Origin: Streptococcus sp. 2342
Lineage (GTDB): Bacteria; Bacillota; Bacilli; Lactobacillales; Streptococcaceae
Direction: 5' to 3'
Assembly: GCF_013276795.1 (NCBI RefSeq)
Contig: NZ_VMLR01000003.1
Span: forward strand, 620,001-684,000
DNA length: 64,000 nt
A program made the position numbers and the translations under genes. The notes under the pieces are model-generated. The model worked only from the letters and a program-made list of their open reading frames with translations, searched no databases and was not told the origin of the DNA. Below, piece by piece: positions 26,369 through 36,264 of the stretch (position 1 is its first letter; the number at the start of each line of letters is the position of its first letter).

Positions 26369-27535
26369 ATGGGAAAATATGATTTTACAAGCCTGCCCAA
26401 TCGTTTAGGGCACCATACCTATAAATGGAAAGAAGCAGAAACGGATAGTGAAGTCCTACCAGCTTGGATAGCGGATATGGACTTTGTAGTCTTGCCTGAA
26501 ATTCGCCAAGCTGTGCAAACTTACGCTGATCAACTGGTTTATGGCTATACCTATGCCAGTGAAGAGTTAATTAAGGAAGTTCAAAAGTGGGAAGCCACAC
26601 AACACGGCTACCACTTTGACAAAGAGGCTCTTGTCTTTATCGAGGGTGTGGTACCAGCCATCTCAACAGCTATTCAAGCCTTTACAAAAGAAGGCGAGGC
26701 GGTTTTGATTAACACACCTGTCTATCCACCCTTTGCTCGCAGTGTCAAGTTGAACAACCGTAGATTGATTACCAATTCTTTGGTGGAAAAGGATGGTCTG
26801 TTTGAGATTGACTTTGACCGACTTGAAAAGGATTTGGTGGAAGAGGAGGTCAAACTCTATATTCTTTGCAACCCTCACAATCCTGGTGGACGTGTGTGGG
26901 AAAAAGAAGTCTTGGAGAAGATTGGCCAACTCTGCCAAAAACACGGTGTTTTCTTGGTTTCAGATGAGATTCACCAAGATTTGGCCCTCTTTGGTCACAA
27001 GCATCATTCCTTCAATACCATCAATCCTGACTTTAAAGAATTTGCGATCGTCTTGACCAGTGCCACTAAAACCTTTAATATTGCTGGGACAAAAAATTCA
27101 TATGCAGTTATTGAAAATCCTAAGTTGAGACTGGCTTTCCAGAAACGCCAGTTGACCAATAATCAGCATGAAATTTCAGGCTTGGGTTATTTGGCGACAG
27201 AAGCTGCCTATCGCTATGGGAAGGATTGGTTAGAGGAACTCAAGCAAGTCTTTGAAGACCACATCAATTATGTGGTAGATTTATTTGGAAAAGAGACTAA
27301 AATTAGGGTCATGAAACCGCAAGGAACCTACTTGATTTGGCTTGATTTTTCAGCCTATGACCTGACTGATGAAACATTGCAAGAGCTGTTGAGAAATGAA
27401 GCTAAGGTTATCCTCAACCCTGGTTCGGATTATGGAGAGGAAGGAAGTCTCCATGCCCGCCTCAATGTAGCCATGCCTAAATCCCTGCTGCAAGAAGTTT
27501 GTCAGCGGATTGTGACGACTTTTGCCAAACGTTAA
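26369..27535 (+). CDS. patB: MalY/PatB-type cystathionine beta-lyase
   Basis: A 388-residue PLP aminotransferase-fold enzyme. It has WIADMDF near the start, CNPHNPGG, SDEIHQDL, and the catalytic lysine in TSATKTFNIAGTKNSY (Lys234). Members cleave C-S bonds in cystathionine and cysteine, giving homocysteine or hydrogen sulfide. It starts seven bases after the cystathionine synthase-like gene, so the two are co-transcribed. ATG 26369 is preferred because upstream codons overlap the previous gene without a ribosome binding site. Confidence 0.85.
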   Translation: MGKYDFTSLPNRLGHHTYKWKEAETDSEVLPAWIADMDFVVLPEIRQAVQTYADQLVYGYTYASEELIKEVQKWEATQHGYHFDKEALVFIEGVVPAISTAIQAFTKEGEAVLINTPVYPPFARSVKLNNRRLITNSLVEKDGLFEIDFDRLEKDLVEEEVKLYILCNPHNPGGRVWEKEVLEKIGQLCQKHGVFLVSDEIHQDLALFGHKHHSFNTINPDFKEFAIVLTSATKTFNIAGTKNSYAVIENPKLRLAFQKRQLTNNQHEISGLGYLATEAAYRYGKDWLEELKQVFEDHINYVVDLFGKETKIRVMKPQGTYLIWLDFSAYDLTDETLQELLRNEAKVILNPGSDYGEEGSLHARLNVAMPKSLLQEVCQRIVTTFAKR

Positions 27536-27541
27536 AAATCC

Positions 27542-27578
27542 AGCCTTCTAGGAGAAAAGTCATCCTAGAAGGCTATTT
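27542..27578 (+). terminator. Intrinsic terminator of patB
   Basis: AGCCTTCTAGGA and TCCTAGAAGGCT form a perfect 12-bp stem with a 9-nt loop; the T tract is short (ATTTTC). Confidence 0.8.
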
Positions 27579-27593
27579 TCATAGGGGAAAATA

Positions 27594-27602
27594 TGGTATA
27601 AT
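27594..27602 (+). promoter_or_regulatory. Extended -10 promoter of Snf2 gene
   Basis: TGgTATAAT, 25 nt before the ATG. Confidence 0.6.
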
Positions 27603-27627
27603 AAAAAGATAAGGTAAAGGTAAAAAT

Positions 27628-30600
27628 ATGGCTAAATTGATTCCGGGGAAAGTCCGTATCGAAGGCGTTGCCCTTTATGAAACTGGTAAGGTTGACATCA
27701 TCAAGGAAAAGAACAATCGGCTCTACGCTCGCGTTGCAGAAGAAGAACTGCGCTATAGTTTAGAGGATGATTTGGTTTTTTGTGCCTGTGATTTTTTCCA
27801 AAAGAGGAGCTACTGTGTGCATTTGGCAGCGCTGGAGCATTTTCTAAAAAATGATGAGCGTGGTCAGGAAATCTTGCAGAGTATGGAAGAAGGTCACGAA
27901 GAAAAAGAGGCCGTTGAAACCAAGGTGACCTTGGGTGGCAAATTTTTGGACCGAATCTTGTCTCCAAAATCAGAACGTGCCTATGAATTATCGGCTGTGG
28001 GGCAGGTGGAAGCAGGGACCAATCATATCTTGTGGACTCTGAGAATCGGCCAAATCAATAGCCAAAAATACTATGTCATTCGGGATATTCCACTCTTTTT
28101 AAGGATTGTCGAGCAGAGAAAGTCTTATATGATTGGCAAGATTTATGAGGAGTCTCTTTCTTGGGAAGCCTTTGATGAGGCTAGCCAAGAACTTCTGACT
28201 TTCTTGCGAGGACTGATGGAGGAAGGACAGGCTCCAGACCTCTTTTTCCAAAACCAAGGTCGGCACCTCTTTTTCCCTCTGACCTTTTTTGAGCAGGGTG
28301 TGAATTTACTGATGACCTTGCCGCATTTTCAATTTGACCATCAAGTGGATAGCTATCAGACTCTGCTTTTTCAGGATATGCATGCTGATGCCAATCTATT
28401 TGCCTTTACAGTAACAGAATACTCGGATTATTTTGAAATGGAAATCAGTGAGAGTCCTAGGGTCAATGTCTTTTATCAGGGAGTTGTGCTTTTCCATAAA
28501 GGACAGGTTTATTTTCTGACAGACCAGCAGATGCGTCTTCTCAAGGAAATCAAAGCGTTGCCTTTGGATCAGCATGGCAAGAAATACCTGCAATTTGATA
28601 GCAGTGACCGAGATAAGTTGGCTTCTTGTCTAGCGCTCTTTGGCCAGATGGGCAGCGTTTCAGCTCCAGAACGTCTACAAATCAAATCCTTTGCGACCTC
28701 TTTTTACTTTGACAGGGAAGAAGATAATCGGATTCGTTTAGAAATTCAGTTTGATTATGGGGATAGGCAGGTATCTAGCCGACAAGAGTTAGAAGAATTA
28801 CCATTTTCGAGTGATGCTGACTTAGAAGAAAGAGTTTTCCAAGTCTGTTTGGCAGCAGGTTTTGAAGCAGATTTTCAATCTTGGCGTCAGGCCTTAAAAG
28901 CCGAGTCTGTCTATCATTTCTTTCACGAAATCATTCCAGTCTTTGAAAAACTCGGTCATGTTGACCTATCAGACAAGCTAGAAGAGCTTTATAGCTTAGC
29001 GAGTCCTCAAGTGCAGATTGCTTCCAAGGGAGGTCTCTTGGAAATCCAGTTTGATTTTCAAGATATTGCCCAAGAGGAAATTGACCAAGCCATGCAGGCC
29101 TTGGTTGCCAACAAGGATTTTTACATTGATTCGTCTAATCAAGTCTACTTTTTTGATGAAGAAACCAAGAAAATTCGCCAAAATTTACAGGAGCTAGGAC
29201 AATTCGAATTAAAAGATGGCTCCTTGCAGGCTCGGAAATCATTGGCCTACAGTTTAGCCCATCTCTTTGAAGGGCGAGACCGTGTTTCTTTTTCACAAGA
29301 ATTCCAGAATCTGGCCCAGGATTTGACGCATCCAGAGGACTTTCCTCGACAAGCAACTCAGGTTCAGGCTGATTTGCGAGATTATCAGGAAAAGGGAATC
29401 GGCTGGCTGCAAATGCTCCATCATTATGGTTTTGGTGGGATTTTGGCTGATGATATGGGTTTGGGGAAAACCCTTCAGACCATTGCTTTTTTGACCAGTC
29501 AAGTGACAAAAGAAAGTCGGGTCTTGATTTTAGCTCCGTCAGGTTTGATTTACAACTGGGCAGATGAGTTTCAAAAATTTGCCCCACAGTTAGATGTGGC
29601 TGTTGTTCATGGTTTGAAAGCTAGTCGTGAAGAGATTCTTGCTGAGAGCCATCAAATCTTTGTGACAAGCTATGCTACCTTCCGTCAGGACAGTGAGCTT
29701 TATCAGGGGATGGCCTTTGACTTCCTTTGCTTAGATGAGGCTCAGGTCATGAAGAACGCCCAGACCAAGATTGCCCAGACCTTGAGACAATTTGTGGTGC
29801 CGTCAGTCTTTGCCTTGTCCGGAACTCCGATTGAAAACCATCTGGGTGAGCTGTGGTCTATTTTCCAAATCGTCATGCCAGGACTTTTGCCAAGCAAGAA
29901 AGAATTTATGAAATTGCCAGCCGAGCGAGTGGCTCAGTTTATCAAGCCTTTCGTTATGAGGCGCAAGAAAGAAGAAGTGCTGACTGAATTACCAGACTTA
30001 ATCGAAGTGGTTTATAAAAATGAACTGGAAGACCAGCAAAAGGCTATCTACCTAGCCCAGTTGCAACAGATGCGGGACCGTCTGGCTCAAGTATCAGATC
30101 AGGAATTTCAGCGAAGTCGTGTGGAAATCTTGTCTGGTCTGATGCGCTTGCGCCAAATCTGTGATACCCCTGCCCTCTTTATGGAAGATTATCAGGGAGC
30201 CAGCGGCAAACTGGATAGTCTCCGAGACCTGCTGCTACAGGTGGCAGACGGCGGACACCGTGTCTTGCTTTTCTCGCAGTTCAAGGGAATGTTGGAGAAA
30301 ATTGAACAAGAACTGCCAGACTTGGGCATGACTTCCTTTAAAATTACGGGTTCAACCCCAGCCAAGGAAAGACAAGATATGACCAAGGCCTTTAACCAAG
30401 GGGAAAGAGATGCCTTTCTGATTTCCCTCAAGGCTGGTGGTGTCGGTCTGAACCTGACAGGTGCTGATACGGTTATCTTGGTCGACCTTTGGTGGAATCC
30501 TGCGGTGGAAGCGCAAGCCATTGGCCGTGCCCATCGGATGGGACAGGAAGAAACGGTTGAGGTCTATCGCTTGGTAACCAAGGGAACCATTGAAGAAAAA

Positions 30601-30726
30601 ATCCAGGAACTCCAAGAACAAAAGAAACATCTGGTGTCACAAGTATTGGATGGCACAGAGTCACGTGGCAGTCTGACCCTAGCAGAAATTAGAGAAATTT
30701 TGGGAATTTCTGAAGCCAGCACTTGA
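27628..30726 (+). CDS. Snf2-family DNA/RNA helicase with SWIM zinc finger
   Basis: A 1032-residue SWI2/SNF2 ATPase. An N-terminal SWIM motif appears as FCACDFFQKRSYCVHLAALEHF in outline (CxC...CxH). A long middle region is followed by the two RecA-like lobes: Walker A DDMGLGKT (608-615), DEAQ box (703-706), and C-terminal motifs LISLKAGGVGLNLTGAD and AIGRAHRMGQ. It is a cytoplasmic, ATP-driven DNA translocase. The bacterial role is not settled (transcription or repair are proposed for relatives). It is not accompanied by restriction or other defence genes, so a defence role is not supported here. Confidence 0.88.
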   Translation: MAKLIPGKVRIEGVALYETGKVDIIKEKNNRLYARVAEEELRYSLEDDLVFCACDFFQKRSYCVHLAALEHFLKNDERGQEILQSMEEGHEEKEAVETKVTLGGKFLDRILSPKSERAYELSAVGQVEAGTNHILWTLRIGQINSQKYYVIRDIPLFLRIVEQRKSYMIGKIYEESLSWEAFDEASQELLTFLRGLMEEGQAPDLFFQNQGRHLFFPLTFFEQGVNLLMTLPHFQFDHQVDSYQTLLFQDMHADANLFAFTVTEYSDYFEMEISESPRVNVFYQGVVLFHKGQVYFLTDQQMRLLKEIKALPLDQHGKKYLQFDSSDRDKLASCLALFGQMGSVSAPERLQIKSFATSFYFDREEDNRIRLEIQFDYGDRQVSSRQELEELPFSSDADLEERVFQVCLAAGFEADFQSWRQALKAESVYHFFHEIIPVFEKLGHVDLSDKLEELYSLASPQVQIASKGGLLEIQFDFQDIAQEEIDQAMQALVANKDFYIDSSNQVYFFDEETKKIRQNLQELGQFELKDGSLQARKSLAYSLAHLFEGRDRVSFSQEFQNLAQDLTHPEDFPRQATQVQADLRDYQEKGIGWLQMLHHYGFGGILADDMGLGKTLQTIAFLTSQVTKESRVLILAPSGLIYNWADEFQKFAPQLDVAVVHGLKASREEILAESHQIFVTSYATFRQDSELYQGMAFDFLCLDEAQVMKNAQTKIAQTLRQFVVPSVFALSGTPIENHLGELWSIFQIVMPGLLPSKKEFMKLPAERVAQFIKPFVMRRKKEEVLTELPDLIEVVYKNELEDQQKAIYLAQLQQMRDRLAQVSDQEFQRSRVEILSGLMRLRQICDTPALFMEDYQGASGKLDSLRDLLLQVADGGHRVLLFSQFKGMLEKIEQELPDLGMTSFKITGSTPAKERQDMTKAFNQGERDAFLISLKAGGVGLNLTGADTVILVDLWWNPAVEAQAIGRAHRMGQEETVEVYRLVTKGTIEEKIQELQEQKKHLVSQVLDGTESRGSLTLAEIREILGISEAST

Positions 30727-30750
30727 AAAATCAAGACAATACGCTATAAT
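30723..30750 (+). promoter_or_regulatory. Promoter of hypothetical-murC unit
   Basis: TTGAAA and TATAAT are 16 nt apart. The -35 box overlaps the stop codon of the helicase gene. Confidence 0.65.
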
Positions 30751-30773
30751 GAAGTGTTGAAAGGAAATAGAAA

Positions 30774-31391
30774 ATGAAACAAGAACGATTTCCATTGGTG
30801 TCAGATGACGAGGTCATGTTGACTGAAATGCCAGTCATGAACTTGTATGATGAGTCTGATCTGATCAGTAATATCAAGGGTGAGTATCGGGATAAAAATT
30901 ATTTAGAATGGGCTCCTATTACTGAAGAGGCGCCAGTCAAACCGATTGAAAAGCAAGTCGAGAAACCTAAAAAGGCTCCTTTAGGGGTTAAAAAAGAAGG
31001 AAAGAGCTATGCAGAGGTGGCACGTGAAGAAGCGCGTGCAGACTTGAAAAAGAAACGCTCAGCTAACTATCTAACTCAGGATTTCAGCCGTACGAGACGT
31101 CATTCTAAATCAGTCCTTCTTAGACAGGGCAATCAACCGACAGCGCCTTTCCAAAAGGAAAATCCTGGTGAATTTGTCAAATATAGCCAAAAATTGACCC
31201 AGTCTCAGTACATCTTGGCGGAAGAAGTTCATTCTATCCCTACCAAGAATGAAGAAGTGTCAGCACCTGCTCCAAAGAAAAACAACTATGATTTTCTAAA
31301 GAAGAGCCAAATCTACAATAAAAAAAGTAAACAAACAGAACAAGAACGTCGGGTTGCCCAAGAATTGAATCTGACCAGAATTACAGAATAG
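30774..31391 (+). CDS. Conserved hypothetical protein, charged and probably disordered
   Basis: A 205-residue hydrophilic protein with no membrane segment or catalytic motif. It is rich in Lys, Glu, Arg and Pro, with short repeated KK and [11 protein letters not shown]-like helices. It lies ten bases before murC, and from memory a similar gene precedes murC in pneumococcus, so a role linked to wall synthesis or division is possible. I cannot assign a family. Confidence 0.7.
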   Translation: MKQERFPLVSDDEVMLTEMPVMNLYDESDLISNIKGEYRDKNYLEWAPITEEAPVKPIEKQVEKPKKAPLGVKKEGKSYAEVAREEARADLKKKRSANYLTQDFSRTRRHSKSVLLRQGNQPTAPFQKENPGEFVKYSQKLTQSQYILAEEVHSIPTKNEEVSAPAPKKNNYDFLKKSQIYNKKSKQTEQERRVAQELNLTRITE

Positions 31392-31401
31392 GGGAGAAAA
31401 C

Positions 31402-32736
31402 ATGCCAAAGACATATCATTTTATCGGAATTAAGGGATCAGGGATGAGTGCCTTGGCCTTGATGTTGCACCAAATGGGGCATAAGGTACAGGGATCAGAT
31501 GTTGAAAAGTACTACTTTACTCAACGTGGTCTTGAGCAGGCAGGAATTACCATTCTTCCTTTTGATGAAAAGAACCTAGACGGTGATATGGAAATTATCG
31601 CTGGAAATGCCTTTCGTCCAGATAACAATGTCGAAATTGCCTATGCAGACCAAAATGGTATCAGCTACAAACGTTACCATGAATTTCTAGGTAGCTTTAT
31701 GCGTGACTTTGTTAGCATGGGAGTAGCTGGAGCGCATGGAAAAACTTCAACGACAGGTATGTTATCTCATGTCTTGTCTCACATCACAGACACTAGCTTC
31801 TTGATTGGGGATGGGACAGGTCGTGGTTCGGCCAATGCCAAATATTTTGTCTTTGAATCTGACGAATATGAGCGTCACTTTATGCCTTATCATCCAGAAT
31901 ACTCTATTATCACCAACATTGACTTTGACCATCCAGATTATTTCACAAGTCTCGAGGATGTTTTCAATGCCTTTAACGACTATGCCAAACAAATTACCAA
32001 GGGTCTTTTTGTCTATGGTGAAGATGCAGAATTGCGTAAGATTACGGCTAATGCTCCGATTTATTATTATGGTTTTGAAGCTGAGGGTAATGATTTTGTA
32101 GCTAGTGAGCTTCTTCGTTCAACAACTGGTTCAACCTTCACCGTTCATTTCCGTGGACAAGACTTGGGGCAATTCCACATCCCAACCTTTGGTCGTCACA
32201 ATATCATGAATGCGACAGCCGTTATTGGTCTTCTTTACACAGCAGGATTTGATTTGAACTTGGTGCGTGAGCACTTGAAAACATTTGCCGGTGTTAAGCG
32301 TCGTTTCACTGAGAAAATTGTCAATGACACAGTGATTATCGATGACTTTGCCCACCATCCAACAGAAATTATTGCGACCTTGGATGCGGCTCGTCAGAAA
32401 TACCCAAGCAAGGAAATTGTAGCAGTCTTCCAACCGCATACCTTTACAAGAACCATTGCCTTGTTGGACGAATTTGCTCACGCTTTGAACCAAGCGGATG
32501 CTGTTTACCTAGCGCAAATCTATGGATCTGCTCGTGAAGTAGACCATGGAGATGTCAAGGTAGAAGACCTAGCCAAAAAAATCAACAAAAAACACCAAGT
32601 GATCACTGTTGAAAATGTTTCTCCCCTCCTAGACCACGATAATGCTGTCTATGTCTTTATGGGAGCAGGAGATATCCAAACCTATGAGTATTCGTTCGAG
32701 CGTCTCTTGTCTAACTTGACAAGCAATGTTCAGTAG
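31402..32736 (+). CDS. murC: UDP-N-acetylmuramate--L-alanine ligase
   Basis: A 444-residue Mur ligase that adds L-alanine to UDP-MurNAc, the first peptide step of peptidoglycan synthesis. It has [14 protein letters not shown] (UDP-binding N-terminal domain), the ATP loop [12 protein letters not shown], and [10 protein letters not shown] and FQPHTFTRT in the C-terminal domains. Length is normal. It follows the hypothetical gene and precedes two GNATs and mltG. Confidence 0.96.
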   Translation: MPKTYHFIGIKGSGMSALALMLHQMGHKVQGSDVEKYYFTQRGLEQAGITILPFDEKNLDGDMEIIAGNAFRPDNNVEIAYADQNGISYKRYHEFLGSFMRDFVSMGVAGAHGKTSTTGMLSHVLSHITDTSFLIGDGTGRGSANAKYFVFESDEYERHFMPYHPEYSIITNIDFDHPDYFTSLEDVFNAFNDYAKQITKGLFVYGEDAELRKITANAPIYYYGFEAEGNDFVASELLRSTTGSTFTVHFRGQDLGQFHIPTFGRHNIMNATAVIGLLYTAGFDLNLVREHLKTFAGVKRRFTEKIVNDTVIIDDFAHHPTEIIATLDAARQKYPSKEIVAVFQPHTFTRTIALLDEFAHALNQADAVYLAQIYGSAREVDHGDVKVEDLAKKINKKHQVITVENVSPLLDHDNAVYVFMGAGDIQTYEYSFERLLSNLTSNVQ

Positions 32737-32745
32737 GATATTCTT

Positions 32746-33207
32746 ATGGAAATTCCAATTAAGATCATTCAAGCAAGTCAGTCTGATTTAGCTGAGGTAG
32801 TGGCACTTCAGGCCACATCTTTTCCAGCTGAAAAGCAGCAACCTTCCCATATCTTAGAAGAAAGTATCCGTAAGTGTGCGGATACCTTTCTTCTAGCTAG
32901 GGATGAAAATCAACTTTTAGGCTATATTTTATCAAGTCCCCAGTCAGACAATCCGCAATGTCTAAAAATACATTCTTTAATTATCGAGGCTGACCATCGG
33001 AGACAGGGCTTGGGAACACTTCTTCTTGCAGCCTTGAAAGAGGTAGCAGTTGAGCTGGATTACAAAGGGATTCGTTTGAAGAGTCCTGATGAGTTGCTTT
33101 CATACTTTGAAATGAACGGTTTTATTGATGAAGAAACTTCCCTTTATGCAACTAGCCAGGGTTTTAGTATGATTTGGTTTAATCCCTTTTATCTGGAGGC
33201 ACAATGA
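32746..33207 (+). CDS. GNAT family N-acetyltransferase
   Basis: A 153-residue acetyltransferase with the acetyl-CoA loop HRRQGLGTLLLAALKEVA and a C-terminal YFEMNGFIDEET strand. It starts nine bases after murC and overlaps the next GNAT by four bases (ATGA). Substrate unknown. The adjacent GNAT is related in fold, which suggests an old duplication or a heteromeric pair. Confidence 0.82.
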   Translation: MEIPIKIIQASQSDLAEVVALQATSFPAEKQQPSHILEESIRKCADTFLLARDENQLLGYILSSPQSDNPQCLKIHSLIIEADHRRQGLGTLLLAALKEVAVELDYKGIRLKSPDELLSYFEMNGFIDEETSLYATSQGFSMIWFNPFYLEAQ

Positions 33208-33698
33208 AAATCAGACAAGCAAGATTAGAAGATTTGGATCGGATTGTTGATATTGAACTAGAAAATTTCTCGATTGAAGAAGCCATTCCTCGCTCTGTTT
33301 TTGAAGCACATTTGCGAGAAATTCAGACCTCGTTTCTGGTTGCGGAAAAAGAAGGTAGAATCATGGGTTATATCGAAGGGCCAGTTGTCCCTCACCGCTA
33401 TCTGCAAGACCAGTCTTTTACAGAAGAGATAGAAGATTATAGTCATGAGCCTGGTGGTTATATCTCTGTGACCTGTCTTTCTATTGCCAAAGAGGCCCAG
33501 GGGATAGGACTGGGTCAGCAATTGCTAACAGCCTTGAAAGACCTGGCTCTTGAAGATGAGAGAGAAGGCATTAACCTAACCTGTCATGACTATCTCATCG
33601 CCTACTATGAAAAGCATGGATTTGTCAATGAAGGTCTGTCCCAGTCAACCTTTGCAGGGGAAACCTGGTATGATATGGTCTGGGAAACGAAAAAATAA
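33204..33698 (+). CDS. GNAT family N-acetyltransferase (second of pair)
   Basis: A 164-residue acetyltransferase beginning MKIRQARLEDLDRIVDIELENF, with the acetyl-CoA loop AKEAQGIGLGQQLLTALKD and YYEKHGFVNEG near the end. The start overlaps the stop of the upstream GNAT, so the two are translationally coupled. The substrate is unknown. A terminator that overlaps the mltG promoter follows. Confidence 0.82.
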   Translation: MKIRQARLEDLDRIVDIELENFSIEEAIPRSVFEAHLREIQTSFLVAEKEGRIMGYIEGPVVPHRYLQDQSFTEEIEDYSHEPGGYISVTCLSIAKEAQGIGLGQQLLTALKDLALEDEREGINLTCHDYLIAYYEKHGFVNEGLSQSTFAGETWYDMVWETKK

Positions 33699-33699
33699 G

Positions 33700-33738
33700 C
33701 CAGGAAAAGTATCATAGGTTGCTTTTCTTGGACTTTTA
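33700..33738 (+). terminator. Terminator overlapping the mltG promoter
   Basis: CCAGGAAAAG and CTTTTCTTGG form a 10-bp stem (one G-U) with a 12-nt loop. It covers the TTGCTT -35 box of mltG. Confidence 0.65.
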
Positions 33739-33747
33739 AGATATAAT
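33719..33747 (+). promoter_or_regulatory. Promoter of mltG
   Basis: TTGCTT and TATAAT are separated by 17 nt. Confidence 0.65.
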
Positions 33748-33778
33748 ATTATGGATTGTCAACAAGGAGGAAAAACTT

Positions 33779-35443
33779 TTGAGTGAAAAGTCAAGAGAAG
33801 AAGAGAAATTAAGCTTTAAAGAGCAGATTCTGAGAGATTTAGAAAAAGTAAAAGGCTATGATGAAGTTCTGAAAGAAGATGAGGCAGTAGTTCGCACTCC
33901 TGCAAATGAACCTTCAGCTGAAGAACTCATGGCTGATTCCTTGTCAACGGTAGAGGAGATTATGAGAAAAGCTCCTACCGTGCCGACTCACCCAAGTCAA
34001 GATGTACCAGCTTCTCCAGCAGATGAGATTCAAAGAGAAACTCCTGGTGTTCCAAGTCATCCAAGTCAAGATGCACCTTCTTCTCCAGCGGAAGAAAGTG
34101 GTTCAAGACCAGGACCAGGTCCTGTTAGACCTAAGAAACTTGAAAGAGAATACAATGAAACCCCAACAAGGGTAGCTGTTTCCTATAAGACGGCAGAGAA
34201 AAAAGCAGAACAAGCAGGTCCAGAAACACCTATGCCTGCTACAGAAACAGTGGATATCATCAGCGATACACCACGTCGTAGCCGTAGAGAAGGAGTAAAA
34301 CCTGTTAAGCCTAAGAAAGAGAAGAAGTCACATGTGAAAGCCTTTGTGATTTCATTCCTTGTATTCCTTGCCTTGCTCTCAGCAGGTGGTTACTTTGGTT
34401 ACCAGTATGTTCAGTCATCTTTACAGCCTGTGGATGCTTCATCGAAACAATATGTGACGGTTGGAATTCCAGAAGGTTCAAACGTTCAAGAAATCGGTAC
34501 GACGCTTGAAAAAGCTGGTTTGGTAAAGCATGGTCTGATTTTTAGCTTTTATGCCAAGTATAAAAATTATACCGATTTGAAAGCAGGTTACTACAATTTG
34601 CAAAAGAGTATGAGTACAGAAGACTTACTCAAAGAGTTGCAAAAAGGTGGAACAGCTGAACCACAGGAACCTGTCCTTGCGACTTTGACAATTCCAGAAG
34701 GTTATACGATTGATCAAATTGCTCAAGCTGTGGGTCAATTGCAAGGTGACTTCAAAGAGCCTTTGACAGCGGAGGCTTTCTTGGCAAAAGTTCAAGATGA
34801 GACGTTTATCAGTCAAGAAGTTGCCAAATATCTGAGTCTACTTGAAAGCTTGCCTACAAAAGACAGCGGTGCGCGTTATCGTTTGGAAGGATACCTTTTC
34901 CCAGCTACATACTCTATCAAGGAAAGCACAACTATTGAGAGCTTGATTGATGAGATGTTAGCTGCTATGGATAAGAACCTATCTCCTTACTATAGTACTA
35001 TCAAATCTAAAAACTTGACTGTCAATGAGTTGTTGACCATTGCTTCCTTGGTCGAAAAAGAAGGTGCCAAGACAGAAGATCGTAAGCTCATTGCAGGTGT
35101 ATTCTACAATCGTTTGAATCGTGATATGCCACTTCAAAGTAATATTGCAATCTTGTATGCCCAAGGAAAACTGGGGCAAAATATCAGCCTAGCTGAGGAT
35201 GTTGCGATTGATACCAACATTGATTCACCTTATAATGTTTATAAAAATGTAGGTCTCATGCCTGGTCCAGTCGATAGTCCAAGTCTGGATGCGATTGAGT
35301 CAAGCATCAATCAAACTAAGAGCGATAACCTCTACTTTGTAGCAGATGTCACAGATGGCAAGGTCTACTATGCTAACAATCAAGAAGACCACGATCGCAA
35401 TGTTGCTGAACATGTCAACAGCAAATTAAACCAAACAAACTAA
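33779..35443 (+). CDS. mltG: Endolytic murein transglycosylase
   Basis: A 554-residue membrane-bound transglycosylase that cuts nascent glycan strands during wall synthesis. A long Pro/Ser/Glu-rich cytoplasmic domain (residues 1-185) contains two copies of an HPSQD-PxSPA-type motif. One transmembrane helix lies at about 188-210 (AFVISFLVFLALLSAGGYF). A LysM-like region is followed by the YceG domain with the catalytic Glu in IASLVEKEGAK. The start is TTG with AAGGAGG eight bases upstream. Cytoplasmic domains of this length are usual for streptococcal MltG. Confidence 0.93.
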   Translation: MSEKSREEEKLSFKEQILRDLEKVKGYDEVLKEDEAVVRTPANEPSAEELMADSLSTVEEIMRKAPTVPTHPSQDVPASPADEIQRETPGVPSHPSQDAPSSPAEESGSRPGPGPVRPKKLEREYNETPTRVAVSYKTAEKKAEQAGPETPMPATETVDIISDTPRRSRREGVKPVKPKKEKKSHVKAFVISFLVFLALLSAGGYFGYQYVQSSLQPVDASSKQYVTVGIPEGSNVQEIGTTLEKAGLVKHGLIFSFYAKYKNYTDLKAGYYNLQKSMSTEDLLKELQKGGTAEPQEPVLATLTIPEGYTIDQIAQAVGQLQGDFKEPLTAEAFLAKVQDETFISQEVAKYLSLLESLPTKDSGARYRLEGYLFPATYSIKESTTIESLIDEMLAAMDKNLSPYYSTIKSKNLTVNELLTIASLVEKEGAKTEDRKLIAGVFYNRLNRDMPLQSNIAILYAQGKLGQNISLAEDVAIDTNIDSPYNVYKNVGLMPGPVDSPSLDAIESSINQTKSDNLYFVADVTDGKVYYANNQEDHDRNVAEHVNSKLNQTN

Positions 35444-35472
35444 AATTATGTGATACTTCACATAATTTTCTT
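35444..35472 (+). terminator. Intrinsic terminator of mltG
   Basis: AATTATGTGA and TCACATAATT form a perfect 10-bp stem with a 4-nt loop and TTCTTTC. Confidence 0.75.
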
Positions 35473-35504
35473 TCGAAAATATCATCAGAAGAAAGTTGAG
35501 AAAA

Positions 35505-35987
35505 ATGGCAGAAAAAACATATCCTATGACCCTTGAGGAAAAGGAAAAACTTGAAAAAGAATTAGAAGAATTGAAATTGGTCCGCCGTCCAGAAGTGGTA
35601 GAACGCATTAAGATTGCCCGTTCATACGGTGACCTTTCAGAAAACAGTGAGTACGAAGCAGCTAAGGATGAACAAGCCTTTGTTGAAGGACAAATCTCTA
35701 GCTTGGAAACAAAAATCCGCTATGCTGAAATCGTCAATAGCGACGCAGTTGCCCAAGACGAAGTAGCGATTGGTAAAACAGTCACCATCCAAGAAATTGG
35801 TGAGGACGAAGAAGAAGTTTATATTATTGTAGGTTCAGCGGGTGCGGATGCCTTTGCAGGTAAAGTTTCAAATGAAAGCCCAATTGGACAAGCCTTGATT
35901 GGCAAGAAAACAGGTGACACAGCAACCATTGAAACACCTGTTGGTAGCTATGATGTAAAAATCTTGAAGGTTGAAAAAACAGCCTAA
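35505..35987 (+). CDS. greA: Transcription elongation factor GreA
   Basis: A 160-residue Gre factor. An N-terminal coiled coil (residues 1-75, with the tip [18 protein letters not shown] carrying the acidic residues) inserts into the RNA polymerase secondary channel and promotes cleavage of backtracked RNA. A C-terminal FKBP-like domain ends with the [15 protein letters not shown] strand. ATG 35505 gives the normal length. A strong terminator lies before the BOX element. Confidence 0.97.
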
Positions 35988-35994
35988 AAACAGA

Positions 35995-36038
35995 AAAAAG
36001 GAGTGGGGAGGCGATGCGCTTCACTCACTCCTTTTTCC
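35995..36038 (+). terminator. Intrinsic terminator of greA
   Basis: AAAAAGGAGTG and CACTCCTTTTT form a perfect 11-bp stem with a 20-nt loop. Confidence 0.8.
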
Positions 36039-36045
36039 ATTTTGC

Positions 36046-36239
36046 TACTCTTCGAAAATCTCTTCAAACCACGTCAGCGTCGCCTTGCCGTATGTATGGT
36101 TACTGACTTCGTCAGTTTCATCCACAACCTCAAAACCATGTTTTGAGCTGACTTCGTCAGTTCTGTCTACAACCTCAAAACAGTGTTTTGAGCAACGTAC
36201 GGCTAGCTTTCTAGTTTGCTCTTTGATTTTCATTGAGTA
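36046..36239 (+). repeat. BOX element with two boxB units
   Basis: It reads boxA, boxB, boxB, boxC on the plus strand. The two boxB units each hold CTGACTTCGTCAGTT and an ACCTCAAAAC(C/A)-TTTTGAG dyad. Its length is 194 nt, exactly 46 more than the one-boxB element and 92 more than the one without. It fills the space between the greA terminator and the permease gene. Confidence 0.93.
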
Positions 36240-36264
36240 TAAATTGAATTGAATTGGAGACTAT

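Noticed and set aside
27628-30726. The Snf2 helicase as part of an anti-phage defence system
   Set aside because: Its neighbours are sulfur amino acid lyases and murC, with no nuclease, methylase or other defence gene nearby, and from memory it is a core streptococcal gene at this place.
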